Source of the DNA: Methylobacterium soli | GTDB lineage: Bacteria > Pseudomonadota > Alphaproteobacteria > Rhizobiales > Beijerinckiaceae | Reading direction: 5' to 3' | Assembly: GCF_008806385.1 (NCBI RefSeq) | Contig: NZ_VZZK01000002.1 | Span: 1-64,000, forward strand | DNA: 64,000 nucleotides | Program-made: the position numbers and the translations under genes | Notes under the pieces: model-generated | Told to the model about the DNA's origin: nothing | What the model saw: only the letters and a program-made list of their open reading frames with translations | Database searches by the model: none | Part shown: positions 25,327-35,061 of the stretch, in pieces | Numbering within the stretch: position 1 is the first letter of the stretch | Layout of the letters: every line of letters begins with the position of its first letter

Positions 25327-26372
25327 GTCGGGCGGGAGCGCTCGCGGCAGCAATGTCCCTGGTCGTCACGGCGGCTTTCGCCGCGCCGACGCAGCCCGCC
25401 GCGACCACGAAGCCTCCCACGGGCGAGACCGGGAGCGCCGAGACCAAGGGCGGGGCCCCGAAGGCGCCGACGCGCGAATTGCCCTCGCCCTACACGCCGA
25501 ACTTCACCGGCGGCGCCCGCCCCCCGCCTTCGGACAAGGCCCCGGACTTCGCCTACGGCGCCTATCAGCGGGGCCAGTACGTGACCGCCTTTCGCGAGGC
25601 CACGAAGCGCATCGAGGCCGACCGCAAGGATGTGGCGGCGATGACGTTGCTGGGCGAACTCTACAATCAGGGTCTCGGAATCCGGCAGGACGCCGTGAAG
25701 GCCGCCGAGTGGTACCGCCTCGCCGCCGCGCAGGGCGAGCCGCAGGCCATGGCCTCCCTCGGGCTGATGGCGATCGACGGCCGCGGCATGACGAAGGACC
25801 CGAAGGCCGGCCGCCGCTGGCTCGAACAGGCCGCCGAGGCCGGCCAGCCGAGCGCCGCCTACAACCTCGCGCTGCTCCTTCTCGGCTCCGGGACGGACGC
25901 CGATCAGGCCCGGGCCGCGACCCTGTTCCGCAAGGCGGCGGATGCGGAGCTCGGCCCGGCCCAGCACGATCTCGGCGTTCTCTACCTGCAGGGCCGCGGC
26001 GTGCCGAAGGATCCGAGCAAGGCCGCCGAGTGGTTCCGGCGCTCGGCCGATAACGGCGATCTCGCCGGGGAGGTCGAGTTCGCCATCCTGCTGTTCAACG
26101 GCACGGGCCTGACCAAGGACGAGCCCCGGGCCGCCCGCTACTTCCTGCACGCGGCCTCCCGCGGCAACGCCATCGCGCAGAACCGGGTCGCGCGGCTCTA
26201 CGCCGTCGGGCGCGGCGTGTCGAAGAACCTCGTGGAAGCGGCCGCCTGGAATCTCGCCGCCGCCGCGCAGGGTCTCTCGGACGCCTGGCTCGACCAGACC
26301 CTGACCGGCCTCACCACCGACGAGCGCGGACGCGCCGAGCGGCTCGCGGCCGAGCGGGCGAACGTGAAGTAG
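25323..26372 (+). CDS. Exported Sel1-repeat (TPR-like) protein
   Basis: A 349-residue protein starting at a GTG that overlaps the previous stop by 4 bp. Signal peptide (LAAAMSLVVTAAFA) ends near residue 22, then a Pro/Thr-rich linker to about residue 70. From about residue 80 to the end there are roughly seven Sel1-like repeats of 36 residues, for example KAAEWYRLAAAQGEPQAMAS and later KAAEWFRRSADNGD. Such proteins act as scaffolds in the periplasm. A link to the upstream metabolic genes is not evident. Confidence 0.88.
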   Translation: MSRAGALAAAMSLVVTAAFAAPTQPAATTKPPTGETGSAETKGGAPKAPTRELPSPYTPNFTGGARPPPSDKAPDFAYGAYQRGQYVTAFREATKRIEADRKDVAAMTLLGELYNQGLGIRQDAVKAAEWYRLAAAQGEPQAMASLGLMAIDGRGMTKDPKAGRRWLEQAAEAGQPSAAYNLALLLLGSGTDADQARAATLFRKAADAELGPAQHDLGVLYLQGRGVPKDPSKAAEWFRRSADNGDLAGEVEFAILLFNGTGLTKDEPRAARYFLHAASRGNAIAQNRVARLYAVGRGVSKNLVEAAAWNLAAAAQGLSDAWLDQTLTGLTTDERGRAERLAAERANVK

Positions 26373-26471
26373 CGTCGCGGATCACCGCCCGCAATTGGCT
26401 CGAACCGCTCCCCGAAGGCCGTGCCGGGAGGCAGGAAAGGGCTTTGTACCTCCTGGTCCGCGCCGAACCCG

Positions 26472-26789
26472 TCAGGAAGCGCGGGCCTCGGCGTTCCGCT
26501 TGCGGGTCGCGGCGGCCTTCTTGGCCGAGGCCGAGCGGTCGGCGGCGGTGCGGGCGGATGCGGCCTTGCCGCCGGCCGCGCCGCCCTTATGCGCCGCCGG
26601 GTGCCCGGTGACCTTGCCGCGGCCGGAGCCGCCGGGCTTCTTGCCGCCGCCATCGTCCTTGTTCACCGTCGCCCAGGCGCGGGATTCCGCCTCGCCCTTC
26701 GGCACGCCGCGATCGACATAGGCTTCGGCGATGTGCTCGGCCTTGCGGACCTGCTTGTCCGTGTATTTCGACTTGTCGCCGCGGGACAT
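26472..26789 (-). CDS. Basic Lys/Ala-rich protein ('plasmid stabilization protein' family)
   Basis: A 105-residue protein preceded by a good GAGGAG ribosome site. The N-terminal block SKYTDKQVRKAEHIAEAYVDRG, ending in AESRAWATVNK, is the conserved core of a chromosomal family commonly mislabelled as plasmid stabilization protein. The C-terminal half is a low-complexity Gly/Lys/Ala tail like that of nucleic-acid-binding proteins. No partner toxin or antitoxin is visible. It lies 47 bp after the LOV kinase stop on the same strand. Function unknown. Confidence 0.8.
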   Translation of the reverse strand: MSRGDKSKYTDKQVRKAEHIAEAYVDRGVPKGEAESRAWATVNKDDGGGKKPGGSGRGKVTGHPAAHKGGAAGGKAASARTAADRSASAKKAAATRKRNAEARAS

Positions 26790-26836
26790 GCTGATGCTCC
26801 TCGTGCTGAGCCCCGCCGCCCGTCGACCGCTCTCGG

Positions 26837-28459
26837 TCAACCGGCGCCCTTCGGTTCGTCGAGGACCGCGCGCACGCGCCGGATCAGGTCGGTGCGCCGG
26901 TAGGGCTTGTTCAGAATGTCGAACTCCGAACCCCCGGCATCGGTTCGCTCCAGGCTCGCCTCGGCGTAGACGGTGGTGAGCAGGACCTTGAGACCGGGCT
27001 GGCGCCTGCGCGCCTCGCGGGCCAGGACCACGCCGTTCATGCCCCCCGGCATGATCAGGTCGCTGAAGAGCAGGTCGACCTGCCCGCTGGCGTCGAGGAT
27101 CTCCAAGGCCTCGCGGCCATTGGCGGCCATCAGGGTGGTGTAGCCGAAATCGCGCAGGATCGTCCGGGCGAGCTCGGCCACGTCCTCGCGGTCGTCCACG
27201 ATCAGGATCGTCTCGGTCCCCGGCTGGTCGATGCCTCCTCGGGAGGCGCGTGGGCCCGCCTGATCCTCGCCATCGGTCGCCGGGAAGGACAGGCGCACCG
27301 TCGTCCCCTCCCCCAGGGTGGATTCGATCTGCGCCGACCCGCCCGATTGCTTGGCGAAGCCGTAGACCATGGACAGGCCGAGGCCGGTGCCCTTGCCCTC
27401 CTCCTTGGTGGTGAAGAACGGATCCATCACCCGCGCGAGCACGCTCGGCGGGATGCCGGTCCCGTTGTCGCTGACGCTGACGCTGACGTAGCGCCCGGCC
27501 CGCAAGGGGCCGACGCCCGCGACGTCGCTGTCCTGGATCGTGCGGTTCTCGGTGGCGATCACGACCCGGCCGCCGGACGGCATCGCGTCGCGGGCGTTGA
27601 TCAGGACGTTGAGGATCGCGACCTCGGCCTGGGTCGGATCGACCCGGCAATTCCAGAGGCGGTCGGCGAGGCGGTAATCGACCGTGATCTGCTCGCCGAG
27701 CGAGCGGTTGACCATGCCGGCCATGCCCTCGACCAGGGCATTCAGGTTGACCGCCCGGCCTTCGAGCCGCTGCTTCCGGGCGAAGGCGAGAAGCTGCTGC
27801 GTCAGGGTGGTGGCACGCTCGGCGGCCTGCCGGATATTCTCAGTGGCGCGGCCGAGGCGGGCCCGATCGGCATCCGGCTTCTCCAATCCGGCCGCCAGGA
27901 TGTCGACATAGCCGACGATGACCTGGAGCAGGTTGTTGAAATCGTGCGCGATGCCGCCGGTGAGCTGACCCAGCGCCTCCATCTTCTGCGCCTGCCCCAG
28001 CGCCTCCTCCGCGTCGCGCCGGCGCGAGACGTCGAGCTGCGAGGCGAAGAAATAGACGATCTCGCCGTCGGGGTTCAGCACCGGCGAGACGAACAGCGCG
28101 TTCCAGAACGAGGAGCCGTCCTTGCGGTAATTCAGGATCTCGGTGGTGAATTCCCGCCGATCCGCGATGGCGTGCCGCAACTCCGCGACCGTCGCCGGAT
28201 CGGTCTCGGGCCCTTGCAGGAAGCGGCAATTGCGGCCGACGACTTCGTCCGCCGCGTAGCCCGTCATCGCGGCGAACGCCTTGTTGGCGAAGATGATCGG
28301 ATTGTCGCGCTGGCGCAATTCCGTGACGATCATCGGCATCCGCGTCGCCTCGACCGCGGCGAAGAAGATGTCGCCGCGATGATCGCTTTCAGCGGTGGGG
28401 AAGCCGGACCCTGCGCGCGCGCTCGGGCCGGTCGCAGGAGTCTCGGACGATTCGGCCAT
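26837..28459 (-). CDS. Blue-light LOV hybrid histidine kinase
   Basis: About 540 residues. A LOV domain (about 30-148) has the photoactive Cys78 in GRNCRFLQG, Asn residues for flavin contact and Gln141 in FFASQLD. A HisKA domain follows with His172 in AHDFNNLLQ, then an ATPase domain with [18 protein letters not shown] and [13 protein letters not shown]-terminal receiver starts near residue 420, with a [10 protein letters not shown] acceptor site. It is predicted to bind FMN, form a cysteinyl adduct in blue light and change autophosphorylation. No transmembrane segment. A longer start at 28498 is possible. Confidence 0.92.
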   Translation of the reverse strand: MAESSETPATGPSARAGSGFPTAESDHRGDIFFAAVEATRMPMIVTELRQRDNPIIFANKAFAAMTGYAADEVVGRNCRFLQGPETDPATVAELRHAIADRREFTTEILNYRKDGSSFWNALFVSPVLNPDGEIVYFFASQLDVSRRRDAEEALGQAQKMEALGQLTGGIAHDFNNLLQVIVGYVDILAAGLEKPDADRARLGRATENIRQAAERATTLTQQLLAFARKQRLEGRAVNLNALVEGMAGMVNRSLGEQITVDYRLADRLWNCRVDPTQAEVAILNVLINARDAMPSGGRVVIATENRTIQDSDVAGVGPLRAGRYVSVSVSDNGTGIPPSVLARVMDPFFTTKEEGKGTGLGLSMVYGFAKQSGGSAQIESTLGEGTTVRLSFPATDGEDQAGPRASRGGIDQPGTETILIVDDREDVAELARTILRDFGYTTLMAANGREALEILDASGQVDLLFSDLIMPGGMNGVVLAREARRRQPGLKVLLTTVYAEASLERTDAGGSEFDILNKPYRRTDLIRRVRAVLDEPKGAG

Positions 28460-28845
28460 GCTCGCGTGTGTCACACCGGGTTCTTCGAGGCCGGGCATCG
28501 TGCAGCCATGCGCAACCGTTCTAGGCGTCCGGGCCCGGGCTGTCGACCGAGCGGCAGGATGCCGAGGTCCCGCACGAAGGCGTAGGGCCGGATGCTTATC
28601 CGCGTCGCCCGCAACGTCGTCGCGAAAAGGAAGAACAATCTCGGCGCAATTCAACGGAAACGCCGATGGACGGCCCTGATTTTCTTGCCTCTCCCTGCGT
28701 CCTGGGGAATTCATGCAGGATCGACATGGTTCGGCCGTGATTCCTCCAAGCGCAGACTCGCGCTACCAAATCTTCAGGTTGCACTACTCCTGAGATGACG
28801 ACGAAAGTTGCTGAGCGGCACGAGGGTTTGCCCGAGGAGAGGAGC
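28460..28845. other. Divergent promoter region between LOV kinase and small gene
   Basis: About 385 bp holding the promoters of two diverging genes. It is less GC-rich around 28620-28800. A short in-frame extension of the small gene reaches back to an ATG at 28795. No hairpin or obvious operator was noticed. Confidence 0.4.
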
Positions 28846-29082
28846 ATGTCGGGGATCGACGTGGTCTTCATCGCGCCCGTGTCCGCGACCGCGTCCGGCG
28901 AGGCCCTGATGCGCCGCACCATCGTGTTCGCGTTGGGCGAGGCCATCCCGCGCATCGGTGAATGCGTGATCCTGGCTTTCGGCTTGGAGCCGAGCCGGTG
29001 GCAGGTGGAGGACGTCGCGCATGTCTTCGAGGGGGATGCCCACGGCATCGCCATCAAGCTGATGCCGCCGGCGGCCGGTTAG
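28846..29082 (+). CDS. Small hypothetical protein
   Basis: A 78-residue protein, not recognised. The start is chosen for its near-ideal ribosome site (GAGGAGAGGAGC directly before ATG); an ATG at 28795 would add 17 residues. The sequence alternates beta and helix (VVFIAPVSATA, then a helix and IGECVILAF) without cysteine clusters or membrane segments; a small alpha/beta domain is likely. It is divergent from the LOV kinase and convergent with the AI-2E-family gene, whose stop codon it overlaps. Confidence 0.55.
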   Translation: MSGIDVVFIAPVSATASGEALMRRTIVFALGEAIPRIGECVILAFGLEPSRWQVEDVAHVFEGDAHGIAIKLMPPAAG

Positions 29083-31055
29083 GCGGAGGCGGCCGCCGCG
29101 GCCGGCTCCGGCAGCAGGGCGGGCGCTCCTTGCACGGGCGCGGATGTGGGCGCAGCCGGGAGGCGCGAGGCTTCGAGGACGGCGGCCAGCGCGTCGTTCA
29201 GGGATGTCGCCAGGATGTCGGCCGAGGTCGCGCGACGCAGACGGTCGAGGGTGGCCGGGTCGCGCTCGCGCCAGAAGCCGACGAGAATGCGAACCCCCGG
29301 CACCGCCGCGCGCGCCTGGCGGACGGTGAAGCGGATCTGCGAGAGGCTGACCGGCTCGAGATAGGAGAAGCAGATCAGGGCGAAATTCGAATGTTCCGGG
29401 CGCTCGCCCGCCCGCAGGGCCGCCATGGAGACGACCTCCGAAGCAAGGCCGTGACGCCCGAGGATCTGGCTCAGCATCAGCGTCGCGGCCTCGTCGAAGG
29501 GCCCGCGGCTCGACACGCACAGGACCGGGACCTTGCCGCGCCAGGCCGGCGCGAGATCGTCCTGCGAGAGCACGATGGCGGCAACCTGCCGGTCCGGGCC
29601 GGCCGCGGCGACGGCGGCGGCCGTCTCGGTGCTGCCGATCCGCGGCGAGCCCTTGCCGATGCGGCGGCGCACGCGCGCCTCTCCGAGGCGGGTGACGACG
29701 GAGCGGATCGCGGCGCCGACCTGATCCTGGCGGTCGCGATCGAGGGTGCCGCGCGAGCGGTCCTCCTGCGCCATCAGGAGGCCCGCGAGTGCGACCTCGT
29801 CGTAATAGGTGACGAGCGCGCGCTCGCGCAGGAACTCGCGGCCCTGGTCGATGGCCTCCGCCGGATCGTTGGCGAGCATGCGCTGATAGAAGATCTCGGG
29901 CGGGGACAGGGCCGGCTGATCGCCGAGCATCACGTCGAGGAACCAGAGCCGCTCCACGTGGCGCCCGAGCACCACAAGGCAGACCGTGAGGGGCGTCGCC
30001 AGGACGAGGCCGATCGGCCCCCACAGGAAGGTCCAGATCGTGGCGGCGAGGATCACGGCCACCGGCGAGATGCCGGTGGAGTGGCCGTAGAGCAGCGGCT
30101 CGATGACGTGGCCGGCAATGGGCTCGACGACGAGGAACAGGGCCGCGGTGGCGATCATCATGGTCCAGCCGGGATCGACCGCGGCGGCGAGGACCAGGGG
30201 CAGGAGCGCGCTGATCGCGGCTCCCACATAGGGCACGAAGCGCAGGATCGCCGCGAGGACGCCGAACAGGGTCGGGCTCGGCACCCCGATCATCCAGAGG
30301 CCGATCCCGATGACGAGGCCGAACGCGATGTTGAGGGCGAGCTGCGCCAGGAAGAAGCGGCTCAGGCGGCTCGCCGCATCGTCGATCGCCGCGGTGGTCT
30401 TGCGCAGATCGCCCGAGCCGGCGAGCCGGATCATTCGGTTCCGCAGGTCCTCGCGCTGCAGCAGGATGAAGATCGTGAAGATCAGGATCAGGCCGGTGGT
30501 CGCGAGCGGGTGGAGGATCGGGCCCGCGAAGGTGCCGAAGGTCTCGATGAGACCGGCCTTGGGCGCCTTGATCTCGACCGTGAGGGGATGGTCGGGCGTG
30601 CCGGGCTTGGCCGCCGCCTCCCCGGTGGGGGCGGGCTGAAGCTCGGCGCCGAGATCCTGCGCCATGTCGATGATGCGCGAGAGCGTGCCCTGGCTCGCCG
30701 TGGCGCCGCGCAGGGCCGTGATCTTCTCGCGCATCGTGATCTGATAGCGCGGCAGGTCGGCGGCGAGCTGGGCCGCCTCGTTCGCGATCAGCGTGCCGAT
30801 GCCGACCAGGGCCCCGAACGCGATGACGACGACGAGCAGGACCGCCGGCACGCGCGGCATCCCGATCTGGCGCAGCAGGCGCACCGCCGGCACGAGGACG
30901 AAGCTCAGCAGGATCGCCAGGGTGACGGGAACGAGGATGTCGCGCCCGAAATACAGGGCCGCCATCACGGCGACGACGAGGAGGAACGAGGCGAGCGCTA
31001 TGAAGACCGGCAGCCCCTGCCGCATGAGGCGCGCCGTGACGGGATCATCGCTCAT
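29079..31055 (-). CDS. AI-2E-family transporter with large C-terminal soluble domain
   Basis: A 658-residue protein. Residues about 1-375 form the AI-2E/PerM/YhhT membrane domain (eight helices, with the family signature LRFVPYVGAAIS and a PIAGHVIEPLLYG segment). This family includes quorum-signal exporters and Na+/H+ antiporters. Ordinary members end there. Here 280 more residues follow: a helical linker, then an alpha/beta domain (about 510-630: VLCVSSRGPFDEAATLMLSQ, then FALICFSYL and VRILVGFW) resembling a cobalamin-binding-type Rossmann fold without its His-loop. The tail ends in a low-complexity Ala/Pro stretch. The substrate is unknown. Confidence 0.85.
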   Translation of the reverse strand: MSDDPVTARLMRQGLPVFIALASFLLVVAVMAALYFGRDILVPVTLAILLSFVLVPAVRLLRQIGMPRVPAVLLVVVIAFGALVGIGTLIANEAAQLAADLPRYQITMREKITALRGATASQGTLSRIIDMAQDLGAELQPAPTGEAAAKPGTPDHPLTVEIKAPKAGLIETFGTFAGPILHPLATTGLILIFTIFILLQREDLRNRMIRLAGSGDLRKTTAAIDDAASRLSRFFLAQLALNIAFGLVIGIGLWMIGVPSPTLFGVLAAILRFVPYVGAAISALLPLVLAAAVDPGWTMMIATAALFLVVEPIAGHVIEPLLYGHSTGISPVAVILAATIWTFLWGPIGLVLATPLTVCLVVLGRHVERLWFLDVMLGDQPALSPPEIFYQRMLANDPAEAIDQGREFLRERALVTYYDEVALAGLLMAQEDRSRGTLDRDRQDQVGAAIRSVVTRLGEARVRRRIGKGSPRIGSTETAAAVAAAGPDRQVAAIVLSQDDLAPAWRGKVPVLCVSSRGPFDEAATLMLSQILGRHGLASEVVSMAALRAGERPEHSNFALICFSYLEPVSLSQIRFTVRQARAAVPGVRILVGFWRERDPATLDRLRRATSADILATSLNDALAAVLEASRLPAAPTSAPVQGAPALLPEPAAAAASA

Positions 31056-31112
31056 GCTCTACGCCTCACTTCGACAACGCACGCGTCTTGCGGGCCCGGC
31101 GGCCCGCATGTC

Positions 31113-31493
31113 CTAGGCTGCCGGCGCAGCCTCGCCGAGCGCGGCGCTGATCTGGCTGAGCAACTTCGAGAAGTCGACCGGCTTGGGGTGGTAATCGTCG
31201 CAGCCGGCCTGGATGGCCTTGTCCCGATCGCCAGACATGGCGTGCGCGGTGAGGGCGATGATCGGGATGCGCTGGGTGTCGGTGCCGGATTTCAGCGCCC
31301 GAGCGGCCGACCAGCCATCCAGCACCGGCAGGTTCATGTCGAGCAGAATCACGTCGGGCCGGCCGGCGCGCGCCTGCTGCACGCCGGCCTCGCCGTCATG
31401 GGCCAGGATGACGTCGTAGCCGCGGCGCTTGAGGCGCCGGGACAGGAAGTCCCAGATCTCTTCGTGGTCTTCAACCAGCAGAATCTTGGCCAT
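31113..31493 (-). CDS. Single-domain response regulator
   Basis: A 126-residue stand-alone receiver. Acidic pocket EDHEE near residue 8, phospho-acceptor Asp52 in VILLDMNLPVLDG, Thr in ALTAHAM and Lys in YHPKPVD. No output domain, so it acts as a phosphorelay shuttle or by protein contact, as DivK and CpdR do. It lies between glgX and the AI-2E-family gene on the same strand. Its cognate kinase is not adjacent. A GTG one codon upstream is possible. Confidence 0.9.
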   Translation of the reverse strand: MAKILLVEDHEEIWDFLSRRLKRRGYDVILAHDGEAGVQQARAGRPDVILLDMNLPVLDGWSAARALKSGTDTQRIPIIALTAHAMSGDRDKAIQAGCDDYHPKPVDFSKLLSQISAALGEAAPAA

Positions 31494-31615
31494 CACGCGC
31501 TACCCCTTTGACATGCGCCGCCGCGCGCTGTTCCCCAACGCGCGGCGATGCACGATCGTCTCAAACTCGCCGGCGGAACGCCCGTTCCCCAGGCCGTTCG
31601 GCCCAGCGGATCACC

Positions 31616-33895
31616 TCAATCCTCCGGGCCGAGATTGAAGCGCACGCTCTCGATATTGGCCCGCTCGAACGCCTGCATCACGTGCTGGTAGGAGCGCTCC
31701 ATCTCTGTCGCGGCCTCGCCTTCGGTTTCCTCGGGCTTCAGCACGAACATCAGCATCGAGCGGCCGGTCACGGCATATTGCTCGCCGACCTTGAAGCTCT
31801 CCGCATCCTGGCCGTCCGGCAGGTTCGTGTCGAGGAGACGCGTCCAAGCTTTGCCGCCAACCGACTCCGGAAGCGTGAACTGCACGAGGTCGTGATAGGC
31901 GTTGTAGAGGATTAGCAAGGTGGCATCGCCGCCGCGGCGATGGATGCCCGTCGCCTGGGCGCGGCCGTCGAGGAGCACGGCGAGCGAGCGCGCCCCGCCT
32001 TCGTTCCAGTTCTCGGACGCCATCTCGTGCCCGTCGGGGCGCAACCACGTCACGTCCTTGACGCCGAGATCCTCGTCGAAGGCGCCTGTGAGGAAGCGGC
32101 CGCGGGTGAGGATCGGCAGAGCGTTGCGCAGGAGCACGAGGCGCTGCGTGAACTCGGCCAAGTCGCGCTCGTCCGCGCCGACCGCCCCCCAGTCGATCCA
32201 CGAGACCTCGTTGTCCTGGCAATAGGCATTGTTGTTGCCGTTCTGCGTGCGGGCGAACTCGTCGCCCGCAAGGAGCATCGGCGTCCCGCGGGACAGAAAC
32301 AGCGTCGCCAGCATGTTGCGCATCTGGCGCAGCCGCGCCGTGCGGATCTCCGGATCGTCCGTCGGTCCCTCGACGCCGAAATTGTACGAGAGATTGTGGG
32401 AGTGACCGTCGCGGTTGTCCTCCCCGTTCGCCTCATTGTGCTTCTCGTTGTACGAGACCGTGTCGTTCAGCGTGAAGCCGTCATGCGCGGTGAGGAAGTT
32501 CACCGAGGCCCAGGGGCGGCGGCCGCGCTTGTTGAACTTGTCGGCCGAGCCCGTGATGCGCGAGGCGAGCGCCGGCAACAGGCCCTCGTCGCCCTTCCAG
32601 AAGCCGCGGACATCGTCGCGGAAGCGGTCGTTCCACTCGGCCCAGCCGGGCGGGAAGCCGCCGACCTGATACCCGCCCGGGCCGCAATCCCAGGGCTCGG
32701 CGATCAGCTTCACGGAGTTCAGCACGGGGTCCTGGCGGCAGGTGTCGAGGAAGCCGCCGCCCTCGTCGAACCCGTAGGGCTCGCGCCCGAGGATGGTGGC
32801 GAGGTCGAACCGGAATCCGTCGACCCGCATCTCGGTCGCCCAGTAGCGCAGGCTGTCCGTCACGAGTTGCAGGACGCGCGGGTGCGACAGGTTGAAGGTG
32901 TTTCCGGTGCCCGTATCGTTGATGTAGTAGCGCTCCTGGCCCGGCAGCAGCCGGTAATAGGAGGCGTTGTCGATGCCCTTGAACGAGAGCGTCGGGCCCT
33001 TCTCGTTGCCCTCGGCCGTGTGGTTGTAGACCACGTCAAGGATTACCTCGAGGCCGGCGCCATGCATGCGGGCCACCATCTCCTTGAACTCGGAGAAGGC
33101 GAAATCCGGCACCGCCGCGTAGCGCCGCGCGGGGGTGAAGAATGAGATCGTGTTGTAGCCCCAGTAATTCACTAGATTCTTCTGCTGCAGGTAATCGTCC
33201 TGCACGAAGGCATGCACCGGCAGAAGCTCTACCGACGTGACCCCGAGGCTCTTGATGTAATCGAGCACGGCGGGGTTGCCGAGGCCCGCATAGGTCCCGC
33301 GCAGTCGCTCGGGGACCTTCGGGTGCAGCTTGGTCAGGCCCTTGACGTGTGCCTCGTAGAAGATGGTCTTCTCCCACGGGACGTGGGGTTTGCGGTCCCG
33401 GCCCCAGGTGAAGGCGGGATCGATGACGCGGGAGCGGCGGGTGTAGGGCGCGCTGTCGCGCTCATCGAAGGTCAGGTCGTCGCCGCTCTCCATCTGGTAG
33501 CCGAACAGGGCCGGGTTCCACTCGATGGAGCCGACGAGGCCCTTGGCATAGGGGTCGATCAGGAGCTTGTTCGGGTTGAAGCGATGGCCGGCCTTCGGCT
33601 CGTAGGGACCGTGGACGCGGTACCCGTAGATGGTGCCGGGCCGCGCATCCGGCAGGTAGCCGTGCCAGACCTCGTCCGTGTATTCGGGCAGTTCGATGCG
33701 CTCGATCTCACGCTCGCCGGCATCGTCGAACAGGCAGAGCTCGACCTTGGTGGCGTGGGCTGAGAAGAGGGCGAAGTTGACGCCGAGCCCGTCCCAGGTG
33801 GCACCGCGCGGATAGGGCAGGCCTTCGCGGATTCGGGACCGAGCGGCGCGCGTCGAGGCACCATGCGTTGCCCCGTTTCTGGTATGGTCGGCCAT
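31616..33895 (-). CDS. glgX: Glycogen debranching enzyme GlgX
   Basis: A 759-residue isoamylase-type glycoside hydrolase (GH13). It cleaves alpha-1,6 branches of phosphorylase-limit glycogen. The CBM48 domain at the N-terminus reads GATWDGLGVNFALFSAHATK. Catalytic blocks: DVVYNHTAEG, VDGFRFDLA (nucleophile Asp), LIAEPWD (acid/base Glu) and FLTAHDGFTL. The chosen ATG follows a GGAGA ribosome site; a longer reading to 34060 is Arg-rich and unlikely. Other glycogen genes are not in the window. Confidence 0.95.
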   Translation of the reverse strand: MADHTRNGATHGASTRAARSRIREGLPYPRGATWDGLGVNFALFSAHATKVELCLFDDAGEREIERIELPEYTDEVWHGYLPDARPGTIYGYRVHGPYEPKAGHRFNPNKLLIDPYAKGLVGSIEWNPALFGYQMESGDDLTFDERDSAPYTRRSRVIDPAFTWGRDRKPHVPWEKTIFYEAHVKGLTKLHPKVPERLRGTYAGLGNPAVLDYIKSLGVTSVELLPVHAFVQDDYLQQKNLVNYWGYNTISFFTPARRYAAVPDFAFSEFKEMVARMHGAGLEVILDVVYNHTAEGNEKGPTLSFKGIDNASYYRLLPGQERYYINDTGTGNTFNLSHPRVLQLVTDSLRYWATEMRVDGFRFDLATILGREPYGFDEGGGFLDTCRQDPVLNSVKLIAEPWDCGPGGYQVGGFPPGWAEWNDRFRDDVRGFWKGDEGLLPALASRITGSADKFNKRGRRPWASVNFLTAHDGFTLNDTVSYNEKHNEANGEDNRDGHSHNLSYNFGVEGPTDDPEIRTARLRQMRNMLATLFLSRGTPMLLAGDEFARTQNGNNNAYCQDNEVSWIDWGAVGADERDLAEFTQRLVLLRNALPILTRGRFLTGAFDEDLGVKDVTWLRPDGHEMASENWNEGGARSLAVLLDGRAQATGIHRRGGDATLLILYNAYHDLVQFTLPESVGGKAWTRLLDTNLPDGQDAESFKVGEQYAVTGRSMLMFVLKPEETEGEAATEMERSYQHVMQAFERANIESVRFNLGPED

Positions 33896-34284
33896 GATCT
33901 CTCCGGTGGTGGGCGCCCTGCCGCACATGGGGGCCGCGCCTGCGGCAGACGGGGGCGCCCGAGCCGGAACGTGAACGTCTTGAGGGCGACGAAGGTCCTT
34001 CGCGGCGAAAATTTTTGCGATGCAGCGCGAGCCGTCGGGACGAGCGTCGCAGGTGTCCAAGGGGATAGGTCGCGGCTTGCCATTCGCCAGCAGAAATCGC
34101 CCGCGGACGAGGACCAGGAGGGCTTGCCGCAGCGCCGCTGAGCCGCCAGGACAGGCGAGGCTGCAATCCCCGCCTGCGTGCGGTCGCCGACACGGTCGCG
34201 CGCTTCTTGCGTACCGGATCCGGTGGCGGCGGGGCCGGGTTACCGGAGCGGCGCGGGCGAGCCTGCGGTCAGCGGAGACAGGAC
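33896..34284. other. Intergenic region upstream of glgX
   Basis: About 390 bp between glgX and the SHOCT gene, divergent. Open frames through it are Arg-rich and lack ribosome sites. Promoters of both genes should be here; no clear motif was seen. Confidence 0.4.
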
Positions 34285-35004
34285 ATGATCGACGAGGGCA
34301 TCGAGCGGCCGGGTGGCCTGGCCGCCATCGCCCAACGGCACGGGGTCAGCGTGGAGGCTGTGCGCCACCTGATGCGCGCCCTCGAAGCTGGACACGGCAC
34401 CATGGCGCAGTTCGACCATCCAGATCTCGGCGGCATGGGCCAATGGTTCTCCGGCGGCATGGTCATGGTCGGCCGGATGTTCGACGCCGACCTCAAGGCC
34501 CGGGTCGCGAACCTCTGCGGCGAATTGGCCGGCGCCCTGCCGAAGGCCGGGTGGGACGGCGCGGGCGCGGCGGCCGCCGGCGCCACGACAGAGACGTGGT
34601 ACCCGCCCGGGCTCGGCCGGCCCTCGACCACCGGGGCGCAGAACGATCTGCGCTACGCCTATTTTCCGCAGACCCGGCGCCTCGCGATCGCATCGGCGAA
34701 GGGCCTTACGCTCTACGATACGGGGGAGCATCACATCACGGGCGCCTCGCAATCGAATGGGGCGTTGCGCTTCTCGAGCCTGCACGGGGCGGTCGATCTC
34801 GCGGCCCTGAAGCGTATCGAGGGGCCGCCGCCGGAACCCGCTCGCGATGCCGGGCCGCCATCCCTGGATGCCGACGAGGCGGCGCGGACGAGCGGCGCCG
34901 ACATCCTCGCGACGCTTGAGCGGCTCGCGGAACTGCACCGCAAGGGCGTCCTCACGGAGGCCGAGTTCACGCAGAAGAAGGCGGATCTGCTCTCCCGTCT
35001 CTGA
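34285..35004 (+). CDS. SHOCT-domain protein
   Basis: A 239-residue protein. The C-terminal 34 residues (about 206-239: DILATLERLAELHRKGVLTE, ending FTQKKADLL) form a SHOCT domain, a short oligomerisation module. The N-terminus starts with a helix-turn-helix-like segment (GLAAIAQRHGVSVEAVRHLM). The middle (about 40-190) contains a FDHPDLGGMGQWFSGGM stretch with a serine/glycine pattern seen in proteins of this type whose function is unknown. No signal peptide. It precedes the photolyase-like gene by 57 bp and may be co-transcribed. Confidence 0.75.
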   Translation: MIDEGIERPGGLAAIAQRHGVSVEAVRHLMRALEAGHGTMAQFDHPDLGGMGQWFSGGMVMVGRMFDADLKARVANLCGELAGALPKAGWDGAGAAAAGATTETWYPPGLGRPSTTGAQNDLRYAYFPQTRRLAIASAKGLTLYDTGEHHITGASQSNGALRFSSLHGAVDLAALKRIEGPPPEPARDAGPPSLDADEAARTSGADILATLERLAELHRKGVLTEAEFTQKKADLLSRL

Positions 35005-35061
35005 GGCGGGCGCGCCATATGGGGGAAGCGGCCGCTCCGAGTCGCGCCGCATCCGTGCCGC

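Noticed and set aside
26472..26789. Toxin-antitoxin or plasmid stability gene
   Set aside because: The family name is historical; there is no paired toxin, and the Lys-rich tail points to a nucleic-acid-associated chromosomal protein.
33863..34141. Small gene between glgX and the SHOCT gene
   Set aside because: No ribosome site and an Arg-rich random-looking product; better read as promoter region.
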